Assembly (NCBI RefSeq): GCF_014200455.1
Contig: NZ_JACHBW010000024.1
Coordinates: 20,083 to 84,082 of the forward strand
DNA length: 64,000 nt
Source: Paraburkholderia bannensis
GTDB taxonomy: Bacteria; Pseudomonadota; Gammaproteobacteria; Burkholderiales; Burkholderiaceae
Direction of reading: 5' to 3'
The notes beneath the pieces are model-generated. The model made no database searches. It was given only the letters and a program-made list of their open reading frames with translations, and was not told the origin of the DNA. The position numbers were made by a program, and so were the translations under genes. Shown in pieces: positions 17,205 through 24,475 of this stretch (positions are counted from its first letter, which is position 1; every line of letters starts with the position of its first letter).

Positions 17205-18473
17205 TCAGGCGGTCTTCCTGGCGCGCTTGCCCTCGACATCGGGCAGGAACACCGTGAGGATGCCGATCAGCGGCAGGAACGAGCAGACCTTGTAGACGAA
17301 GCCGATGCTGGTGGCATCCGCGAGTTGCCCGAGCACGGCCGCGCCGATGCCGCCCAGTCCGAACGCGAAGCCGAAGAACAGCCCCGCGACCATGCCCACC
17401 TTGCCAGGAATCAGCTCCTGCGCATAGACGAGGATCGCCGAGAACGCCGAGGCCAGCACCACGCCGATGATGATCGTCAGCACGCTGGTCCAGAACAGGT
17501 TCGCGTAGGGCAACAGCATCGTGAAGGGCGCCACGCCCAGAATCGAACCCCAGATCACGTACTTGCGGCCGATACGGTCGCCCACCGGGCCGCCGATGAT
17601 CGTGCCCGCCGCGACGGCGGCCAGGAACACGAACAGATGCACTTGCGCGGCCTGCACGGGCAGATGGAAGCGGTCGATCAGATAGAACGTGAAGTAGCTG
17701 TTGATGCTCGCGAGGTAGAAGTACTTCGAGAACACCAGCAGCACCAGGATGCTGATGGCCATTGCCACGCGGCCGCGCGAGAGCGCGACGGCGGGCGCTT
17801 CCGCGCGCTTTTTCTTGAGATTCGGATGCGCCTTGTACCAGCGGCCGATCTGCGTCAGCACGACGATCGCCACCAGCGCCGCCGCCGAGAACCACGCGAT
17901 GCTGCGCTGGCCGTGCGGAATGATGATCGCGGCGGCGAGCAGCGGCCCGAGCGACGAACCCGCGTTGCCGCCCACCTGGAAGAGCGACTGCGCGAGGCCG
18001 TGCTTGCCGCCCGAGGCCATGCGCGCCACCCGCGACGATTCCGGATGGAACACCGACGAGCCGCAGCCCACCAGCGCTGCAGCCACCAGCAGCACGCCAA
18101 AGCTCGGTGCGACCGACATCAGCAACAGACCGCACAGCGTAAAGCCCATGCCGACGGGCAGTGAATACGGCATCGGCTTCTTGTCGGTGTAGACGCCCAC
18201 CAGCGGTTGCAGCATCGACGCCGTGATCTGGTAGGTGAGCGTGATCAGGCCGATCTGCGTAAACGACAGCGCGAAGTTGTCCTTGAGCATCGGATAAATG
18301 GCCAGGATCAGCGACTGGATCATGTCGTTGAGCAGGTGCGAAAAGCTGATCGCGCCGAGCACGGAGTAGACGGTGCGCTGCGCGCCGGAGGCGGCGGGCG
18401 TGGCGCTTTGCGTGCCTTGAGCGGACGCGGGAGCGGCGCCGGACACGGCGCGTTTGTCGAGGCTGGTTTCCAT
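17205..18473 (-). CDS. MFS transporter, fosmidomycin-resistance (Fsr) type
   Basis: Inner-membrane exporter of 422 residues with about 12 helices. The sequence SFSHLLNDMIQSLILAIYPML at the first helix, the D-K-K-P loop between helices 2 and 3, and FHPESSRVARM are characteristic of the Fsr family; E. coli Fsr exports fosmidomycin. The N-terminal tail of about 40 residues is Ala/Ser-rich and cytoplasmic. METSLDK at 18473 is taken as the start; an earlier frame opening at 18554 adds an Arg-rich stretch. The upstream region has a spaced perfect 9-bp inverted repeat that could be an operator. Confidence 0.87.
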   Translation of the reverse strand: METSLDKRAVSGAAPASAQGTQSATPAASGAQRTVYSVLGAISFSHLLNDMIQSLILAIYPMLKDNFALSFTQIGLITLTYQITASMLQPLVGVYTDKKPMPYSLPVGMGFTLCGLLLMSVAPSFGVLLVAAALVGCGSSVFHPESSRVARMASGGKHGLAQSLFQVGGNAGSSLGPLLAAAIIIPHGQRSIAWFSAAALVAIVVLTQIGRWYKAHPNLKKKRAEAPAVALSRGRVAMAISILVLLVFSKYFYLASINSYFTFYLIDRFHLPVQAAQVHLFVFLAAVAAGTIIGGPVGDRIGRKYVIWGSILGVAPFTMLLPYANLFWTSVLTIIIGVVLASAFSAILVYAQELIPGKVGMVAGLFFGFAFGLGGIGAAVLGQLADATSIGFVYKVCSFLPLIGILTVFLPDVEGKRARKTA

Positions 18474-18546
18474 GGTGTCGATAAGCAGAAGAGCCTCACG
18501 CGGGCGCCGCGACGCTGAAAAGCCAGCGGGGCGGCGATGGCGTGAC

Positions 18547-18609
18547 GTTGTCATGTATGGGAGTTATGGAGCGCAGTGTAATGTGTCCTGCTTGAATCGT
18601 CATGACAAC
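18547..18609. repeat. Spaced 9-bp inverted repeat upstream of the MFS gene
   Basis: GTTGTCATG at 18547-18555 and its exact reverse complement CATGACAAC at 18601-18609 are separated by 45 bp. They lie 74-136 bp upstream of the Fsr-like start. The spacing would suit a looped or two-site repressor, but no regulator gene is adjacent. Confidence 0.4.
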
Positions 18610-18809
18610 ATTTGTCGCGAATCGGACAGGAAATCACGTGACGCCGTGCCTCAGCCTCCCGCAGCCTCCCGCCGCGCGATGGCGTAAAACCGCCCGGCAT
18701 TTTTGATCGCGGATTTTGGCCGGTTATAACCTGCCCCATGCATGTGCACGGCAACAGCCGGGCACGCGCCGAAGCTACGGGGCCGGAACACGCAGGGCGT
18801 GCGCGCAAC

Positions 18810-18836
18810 TAAAGATTGGCAGCGCCGTGCCGTTGA
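18810..18836 (+). promoter_or_regulatory. FliA (sigma-28) promoter candidate for the chemoreceptor gene
   Basis: TAAAGATT, 11 bp, then GCCGTTGA. The enterobacterial FliA consensus is TAAAGTTT-N11-GCCGATAA, so this matches at 13 of 16 positions with exact spacing. It is oriented toward the chemoreceptor gene and predicts a 5' leader of roughly 140 bases. Confidence 0.65.
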
Positions 18837-18981
18837 CCGGAGTTGAGGCGTCAAGCGATGCGCATCGATCGTCATCGGATCGATGCGGGCTGACGCTCAC
18901 AACAAGCAGCGCTTTGCAGGAAACCGGACCACGCGCCAAAAGCGCCAACTCCGGTCAGCTCAGCATGGAGACCGAAGGACG

Positions 18982-20673
18982 ATGAGAGCAATCAAAGAGG
19001 CCAGCCTGCACACGGGTTTCGTGCCGGAAGTGGACGGCGGGGCAGGTGCGGCGCCGGGCGGCGCGCCACGGGGAAAGAAGCAGAAAAGTCGGCCGTCTTC
19101 GCATGGCAGCAAGCTGTCAGTCAAGTCGATGCTGCGCACCGCCTTCGGAGTCGTGCTGATCGGCACCCTGGCGATTGGCGCGTTTTCGCTGACGCAGATC
19201 AGCCGGCTCAACGACTCCACCCAGTCGATCTACGAACAGGGCCATGTCGCGAGCCGCGCCGCCGAGGAAGCGCGGGGTCACGTATTGCGCGCGAGCCGCG
19301 CGCAGAAGATGCTGCTCACGGCCACCACGGCGAAAGAGCGCGACGAACTCGGCGAAGGCATCGAAAAGGATCTGGGCGCGCTCGGCACGGAGATTCAATC
19401 GCTTGGCCAGTACGCCGAACAATCGGGCGCGGATGCCTTGGCCCAGCAAAAGCAGTTCGCCACCGCCGCGCAAACCTGGAGCAGCCATCTGCGCGACTTC
19501 GTCACACTGGTGAAGGCGCAGTCGCTCGATCTTTCGCAGATGAGCTGGCAAGTGGGGACGCAGGACGTGTCGCTGCTGGTCGAGACCGGCAAGCTCGAAA
19601 CCCTCGTCGATCAGATCGTGGCGCAGCGCGGCGCAGCGGCCAAGGCCACCATCGCGGCCTCGGCGTTCATTTTCAAATCGTCGTTCGTGATGATTGCCGC
19701 GGCGACCGTGGCGCTGCTCGTGCTGGCCTTCCTGGTGAGCGAATGGGTGGTGCGGCGTCTTGCGCACCAGCTGGGCGGCGAGCCCGCGCATGCCAAGGCC
19801 ATCGCCGCACGCATCGCCTCGGGCGACCTCGCGCAACCGGTGCACGTCCACGCTCGCGACGCTTCGAGCATGCTCGGTGCGCTGCGCGATATGCAGGCCG
19901 GCCTCTCCACCACGGTCGCCGAAATCGCCGCGAGCGCCGAGGCCATTGCGAGCGCATCGAGCGAAATCTCGACCGGCAATCTCGATCTTTCGCATCGCAC
20001 CGAAGAGCAGGCCGTTGCGCTCGAACGCACGGCGAGCAGCATGGAGCAATTGACCTCGACGGTGCGCCTGAACGCCGAGAACGCGCAGCAGGCGAGCACG
20101 CTGGCGGGCAACGCCTCGCAGATCGCCGAGAAGGGCGGCGCCGTGGTGGGCCGCGTGGTGTCGACGATGAACCAGATCAACGAGAGCGCGAAGAGTATCG
20201 CCGACATCATCGGCGTGATCGAGGGCATTGCATTCCAGACCAATATTCTCGCGCTCAATGCGGCCGTCGAAGCGGCGCGCGCGGGCGAGGAAGGGCGCGG
20301 CTTCTCGGTGGTCGCGGGCGAGGTGCGCAATCTCGCGCAGCGCAGCGCGGCGGCCGCGAAGGAAATCAAGACGCTGATCACGGCGTCGGTCGAACGCGTG
20401 GAAAACGGCTCGACGCTGGCGACGGACGCTGGCCACACGATGGAAGAAGTGGTGAAGGCGGTGCGACGCGTGAACGACATCATCGGCGAGATTTCCGCGG
20501 CGTCGAGCGAGCAGCGCGCCGGCATCGAGGAAATCAGCCGCGCGGTCTCGCAGATGGATTCGGGCACGCAGCAGAACGCCGCGCTGGTGGAACAGGCGAC
20601 GGCGGCGGCGCAGTCGCTCGACGATCAGGCGAAGGTCTTGAAGCGGCTGGTGGGGAAGTTTCAGTTGGCTTGA
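18982..20673 (+). CDS. Methyl-accepting chemotaxis protein
   Basis: A 563-residue transmembrane chemoreceptor. It has an unusually long cytoplasmic N-terminal tail (about 48 residues, Gly/Lys-rich). Next come TM1 (about 51-72), a helical periplasmic domain of about 155 residues of the four-helix-bundle type, TM2 (about 231-252), HAMP and the signalling domain. The hairpin tip segment GIAFQTNILALNAAVEAARA is near residue 416. It ends KFQLA and lacks the C-terminal NWETF-type CheR-tethering pentapeptide. The start at ATG 18982 has GAAGGA upstream. A sigma-28 promoter candidate at 18810 suggests expression with the flagellar regulon. Ligand unknown. Confidence 0.95.
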   Translation: MRAIKEASLHTGFVPEVDGGAGAAPGGAPRGKKQKSRPSSHGSKLSVKSMLRTAFGVVLIGTLAIGAFSLTQISRLNDSTQSIYEQGHVASRAAEEARGHVLRASRAQKMLLTATTAKERDELGEGIEKDLGALGTEIQSLGQYAEQSGADALAQQKQFATAAQTWSSHLRDFVTLVKAQSLDLSQMSWQVGTQDVSLLVETGKLETLVDQIVAQRGAAAKATIAASAFIFKSSFVMIAAATVALLVLAFLVSEWVVRRLAHQLGGEPAHAKAIAARIASGDLAQPVHVHARDASSMLGALRDMQAGLSTTVAEIAASAEAIASASSEISTGNLDLSHRTEEQAVALERTASSMEQLTSTVRLNAENAQQASTLAGNASQIAEKGGAVVGRVVSTMNQINESAKSIADIIGVIEGIAFQTNILALNAAVEAARAGEEGRGFSVVAGEVRNLAQRSAAAAKEIKTLITASVERVENGSTLATDAGHTMEEVVKAVRRVNDIIGEISAASSEQRAGIEEISRAVSQMDSGTQQNAALVEQATAAAQSLDDQAKVLKRLVGKFQLA

Positions 20674-20691
20674 GGCACCTGGTCGCAGACG

Positions 20692-20732
20692 TGAAAACGC
20701 CGCTGGTCGCGAGATGCACCAGCGGCGTTTTC
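20692..20732. terminator. Bidirectional terminator between chemoreceptor gene and iolB
   Basis: A perfect 15-bp stem GAAAACGCCGCTGGT / ACCAGCGGCGTTTTC surrounds a 11-base loop. The A/T-rich base of the stem supplies a T run on both strands, so it can end the chemoreceptor transcript and the minus-strand inositol operon. Confidence 0.82.
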
Positions 20733-20755
20733 ATGGTGAAGCCATTGCTCAATCC

Positions 20756-21559
20756 CTACTGCGCATCCCGCTCGATGATCCACTCATGCGCGGGATCGTT
20801 ATGGAAATGCCATTCGCGCGTGGGGCCGGCCATCACGTTCAGATAGTACGAATCGTAGCCATACGGCACGACGACCGGGTGATAACCGCGCGGCACCATC
20901 ACCACGTCGTGATCCTCCACCGCCATGGTCTCGTCCAGATCGCGCGCATCGGTGTATACGCGCTGAAACGCAAAACCCTGCCGCGGATTGAGCCGATGGT
21001 AGTACGTTTCTTCCAGCGCGCTTTCCTGCGGCAGACGATCGGCATCGTGCTTATGCGGCGGATAGCTCGACGAATGGCCGGAAGGCGTGCGCACTTCGAC
21101 CACGAGCAGCGATTCGGCCGCCTCGGTCTGCGGAAGAATATCGCAGACGTAACGCGTATTCGCGCCCTTGCCGCGCGTGGAGCGCTTCATCTGCGCCGGC
21201 TCGATCAGCCGCACCGGCAGCGTGCCTTGCGCGGGCGCGCTCGCTACGCCCACTTCGGCTTCGCGCAACGCGCGCACGGTCGCTTTCACGCCAGGCGGCA
21301 CGTAAAGGGCCGTCGGGGCGGCATCCTCGAACACGCTGTCGCGCGAACCCAGCGCCGAGTAGCGCTGGCCATCCACCTCGACATCCACCGCGCCCGAGAG
21401 CACGACGATGCAGCTTTCGCGCTTCGTCTCGTAGATGTGCACGACTTCCTCGGTGCCCAGGCGATACGCCGCGAAGCCCACATAACGCCAGCCCGCCGTG
21501 GCGGGTGTGACGCGCGCGATTGTCTGGCCTTCGCGCGAGGCTTTGACCAGCAGGCTCAT
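20756..21559 (-). CDS. iolB: 5-deoxy-glucuronate isomerase
   Basis: A 267-residue bicupin isomerase converting 5-deoxy-D-glucuronate to 2-deoxy-5-keto-D-gluconate in inositol catabolism. Family markers are the PSGHSSSYPPHKHD metal-binding cupin segment (about residues 158-171) and the C-terminal YNLNVMAGPTREWHF-like stretch (YYLNVMAGP). It is the last gene of the minus-strand inositol operon. Its ATG overlaps the iolE stop by 4 bp, and its stop lies 24 bp from the terminator. Confidence 0.95.
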   Translation of the reverse strand: MSLLVKASREGQTIARVTPATAGWRYVGFAAYRLGTEEVVHIYETKRESCIVVLSGAVDVEVDGQRYSALGSRDSVFEDAAPTALYVPPGVKATVRALREAEVGVASAPAQGTLPVRLIEPAQMKRSTRGKGANTRYVCDILPQTEAAESLLVVEVRTPSGHSSSYPPHKHDADRLPQESALEETYYHRLNPRQGFAFQRVYTDARDLDETMAVEDHDVVMVPRGYHPVVVPYGYDSYYLNVMAGPTREWHFHNDPAHEWIIERDAQ

Positions 21560-22470
21560 GCTGCCTCCTTTGATTCGGTATCCGCTGCATCGACGAGCGC
21601 GCGCAGCGTGCGATAACCCTTCTGCGCGTATTCATACGACGGCGCGATCACGGGATCCTGCTCGGCTTCCACGACGAGCCAGCCGCGATAACCGTGCCGC
21701 TTGAGCCGCGCGATGATGGACGGAAAATCCACCGCGCCGTCGCCCGGCACCGAGAACGCGCCCGCAAGGACCGCGTCCAGAAAGCTCCAGTTGCGATTGC
21801 GCGCGAGCTTCACGACCGCGGGGCGCACATCCTTGCAGTGCACGTGGCATACGCGCGCGATGTGCTTGTCGAGTTCCTTCACCGGATCGCCGCCCGCGAA
21901 GGTGATATGGCCCGCGTCGAACAGCAGGCCCACGGCGTCGCTGGTGCGCGCCATCAGCCTGTCGACGTCGGCGGGTGTTTCCACATACGCGCCCATGTGA
22001 TGATGGTAGGCCAGACGCACGCCGCGCGAGAGCGTGTGCTGCGCGAATCGCTCGACACGCGCGGCGTACTCGTCCCACTGCTGTTCGCTGAAAAAACGCG
22101 GACGCTGATACAGCGGGCGCGGCGCGCCCTGAATCGAATCGGCGACTTCCCCATACACCATCACCGTCGCGCCGTTGCGGGCGAGCAGGTCCAGATGCGG
22201 GTCCACGGCGGCGATCTCTTCCTCGACGCTGCGCCGGGCGAGCATGCCCGAATACCAGCCCGACACCAGCGAGAGATCGTACTGCGCGAGCAGCGCCTTG
22301 AGCGCCTGCGGTTCGCGCGGAAACTTGTTGCCGAGCTCGAAGCCTTCGTAGCCGATCTCGCGCCCTTCGGTGAGCGCCGTGGAAAGCGGCGTCTCGCCGC
22401 CCAGCGAGGGTAAATCGTCGTTCATCCACGACAGCGGATTGATGCCGATGCGTACGTCAAATGCGCTCAT
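21556..22470 (-). CDS. iolE: Myo-inosose-2 dehydratase
   Basis: A 304-residue TIM-barrel of the xylose-isomerase-like superfamily that dehydrates 2-keto-myo-inositol to 3D-(3,5/4)-trihydroxycyclohexane-1,2-dione. The N terminus IGINPLSWMNDDLPSLG is diagnostic of IolE. Metal-site acids and histidines appear in EGFELGNKFP, YHHHMGAY, FDAGHI and HCKDVR. The start at ATG 22470 has GAGG upstream. It overlaps iolB by ATGA and follows iolD by 19 bp. Confidence 0.95.
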   Translation of the reverse strand: MSAFDVRIGINPLSWMNDDLPSLGGETPLSTALTEGREIGYEGFELGNKFPREPQALKALLAQYDLSLVSGWYSGMLARRSVEEEIAAVDPHLDLLARNGATVMVYGEVADSIQGAPRPLYQRPRFFSEQQWDEYAARVERFAQHTLSRGVRLAYHHHMGAYVETPADVDRLMARTSDAVGLLFDAGHITFAGGDPVKELDKHIARVCHVHCKDVRPAVVKLARNRNWSFLDAVLAGAFSVPGDGAVDFPSIIARLKRHGYRGWLVVEAEQDPVIAPSYEYAQKGYRTLRALVDAADTESKEAA

Positions 22471-22489
22471 GTGCGTGCCTCGAATCTCG

Positions 22490-24475
22490 TCATGCGTTGG
22501 ATGTGGAGTCGTCGTTGGCGTCGTCGCGCTCAATGGCTTTCGGCGCGCGGCCGCCGCGTTCGGCGAGCTTGTCGTCATAGCGTTCGCGCGCCTCGCGCAC
22601 GGCGGCGCGCGGCGAGACCTCGGGCACCGCCACTTCCCACCACCAGCCGCCGTCCTCGGTCGTGCGGGCAGGATCGGTGTCGATGCTGATGAGGTAGGTG
22701 CGCGCGGCCGCGCGGGCGCGTTGCAGCGCTGCTTCGAGTTCCGCGACGTTGGCGACATGCTCGGCCTGTGCGCCCAGCGAGCGCGCGTGCGAGGCGAAAT
22801 CGATGCGCGGCGCGCCCAGCGGCCCTTGCGCGCAATCGTCGAAAAGATTGTTGAAGGGTGCGCTGCCGCAGGCCTGTTGCAGCCGGTTGATGCAGCCGTA
22901 GCCGCGATTGTCGAGCACCACGATGATGAGCTTCGCACCGAGCATCACCGAAGTAGCGATCTCGCTGTTCATCATCAGATAGCTGCCGTCGCCGACCATC
23001 ACGATCACTTCGCGTTCGGGTCGCGCAAGCTTCGCGCCCAGGCCTCCGGCGATCTCGTAGCCCATGCACGAGTAGCCGTATTCGACGTGATACGCGCCGG
23101 GCTGGCCCGCGCGCCAGAGCTTGTGCAACTCGGCGGGCAGGGTGCCGGCCGCGCACACGACGATATCTTCGGTATCCGAATGGCTGGACGAGCGTTGCAC
23201 CGCGCCGATCACATCGGCATCGTACGGCAGGCAGTGACGTTCTTGCGGCGCGTGCGTGAGCCGCTCCACGGTGGTGCGCCAGTCGTTGGCCCGATGCAGC
23301 GCGTTGGCGCTCCAGCCGCCTTCGGCGCGCCAGTTGACGAGCGCTTCGTCGAGCGCGGCGAGCGCGAGCTTCGCATCGGCTTGCACGGCTACGCTGTTGA
23401 GCTTGAGCGTATCGAAGCCGTTGGCGTTGATGCTGACCATGCGCGCATTCGCGAACAGCGAATTCGAGCCGGTGGTGAAATCCTGCAAACGCGTGCCCAC
23501 GGCGAGCACGCAATCGGCTTCGCTGGCGAGTGAATTGGCGGCGGGCGATCCCGTCACGCCGACGGCGCCCGCATTGAGCGGATCGTCCCACGCAAGCGAG
23601 CCTTTGCCGGCCTGTGTTTCCACCACGGGAATGCCATGCGAGGCCGCAAAGGCCTGCAATTGTGGCGCGGCGCGCGAATACAGCACGCCGCCGCCCGCGA
23701 CGATCAGCGGACGCTTCGCGCGCAGCAGTTGCGTAACGGCTGCGTCGATTTCGGTTTGCACTGGCGCGGGGGCGTGGAAGGTGACGAGGCGAGGCGTGAA
23801 GAAGCTCGCCGGATAGTCCCAGGCCATCGTCTGCACGTCCTGCGGCAGCGCCAGCGTGACGGGGCCGCACAGCGCCGCGTCGGTGAGCACGCGCAGCGCG
23901 CGGGGCAAGGCGTTGAGCAGTTGCGCCGGATGGACGATGCGGTCGAAATAGCGCGAAACCGGCTTGAGCGCGTCGTTGGCGGATAGTCCGCCATCCTGAA
24001 GATCTTCGATCTGCTGGAGTACGGGGTCCGGCTCGCGCGACACGAAGATATCGCCGGGCAGCAGCAGGACCGGCAGACGGTTCACGTGGGCGAGCGCGGC
24101 CGCGGTGACGAGATTCGTCGCGCCAGGTCCGATGGAGGTGGTGACCGCCATCATGCGACGGCGGAAATGCGCCTTCGCGTAGGCGATCGCGCTGTGCGCC
24201 ATGGCTTGCTCGTTGTGCGCGCGCAGCGTCGGCAATTCATGGCGATACTGGTAGAGCGCTTCGCCGAGGCCCGCCACGTTGCCGTGCCCGAAGATCGCGA
24301 ACACGCCGCCGAACAGCGGCTCGGTGCGGCCCGAGCCATCCTCGCAGGCCACGCGCTGCGCCGCCAGATAGCGCACCAGCGCTTGCGCCGCGGTCAGACG
24401 CACGGTCGCGCCGGGCGTCTGTTCCTGCGCGTGTTCGTGAGCCGCACCGGCGATAGGAGCGATGCGTTGATTCAT
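22490..24475 (-). CDS. iolD: 3D-(3,5/4)-trihydroxycyclohexane-1,2-dione hydrolase
   Basis: A 661-residue thiamine-diphosphate enzyme (acetolactate-synthase-like fold) that opens the cyclohexanedione ring to 5-deoxy-glucuronate. Visible features are the N-terminal pyrimidine-binding domain with GGVFAIFGHGNVAGLGEALY, the central domain, and the C-terminal GDGSYLMMNSEIATS cofactor-binding motif (G-D-G...N). The length fits IolD, which is longer than ordinary acetolactate synthases. Its start overlaps the iolC stop by 4 bp. Confidence 0.95.
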   Translation of the reverse strand: MNQRIAPIAGAAHEHAQEQTPGATVRLTAAQALVRYLAAQRVACEDGSGRTEPLFGGVFAIFGHGNVAGLGEALYQYRHELPTLRAHNEQAMAHSAIAYAKAHFRRRMMAVTTSIGPGATNLVTAAALAHVNRLPVLLLPGDIFVSREPDPVLQQIEDLQDGGLSANDALKPVSRYFDRIVHPAQLLNALPRALRVLTDAALCGPVTLALPQDVQTMAWDYPASFFTPRLVTFHAPAPVQTEIDAAVTQLLRAKRPLIVAGGGVLYSRAAPQLQAFAASHGIPVVETQAGKGSLAWDDPLNAGAVGVTGSPAANSLASEADCVLAVGTRLQDFTTGSNSLFANARMVSINANGFDTLKLNSVAVQADAKLALAALDEALVNWRAEGGWSANALHRANDWRTTVERLTHAPQERHCLPYDADVIGAVQRSSSHSDTEDIVVCAAGTLPAELHKLWRAGQPGAYHVEYGYSCMGYEIAGGLGAKLARPEREVIVMVGDGSYLMMNSEIATSVMLGAKLIIVVLDNRGYGCINRLQQACGSAPFNNLFDDCAQGPLGAPRIDFASHARSLGAQAEHVANVAELEAALQRARAAARTYLISIDTDPARTTEDGGWWWEVAVPEVSPRAAVREARERYDDKLAERGGRAPKAIERDDANDDSTSNA

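Larger units (their letters stand above)
18474..18981. other. 508-bp intergenic region between the MFS and chemoreceptor genes
   Basis: A divergent control region without a credible gene. It holds a 9-bp inverted repeat (18547-18555 and 18601-18609) on the MFS side and a sigma-28-type promoter (18810-18836) on the chemoreceptor side. In between is a short duplicated CAGCCTCCCG stretch near 18652-18670. No RNA gene was recognised. Confidence 0.6.
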
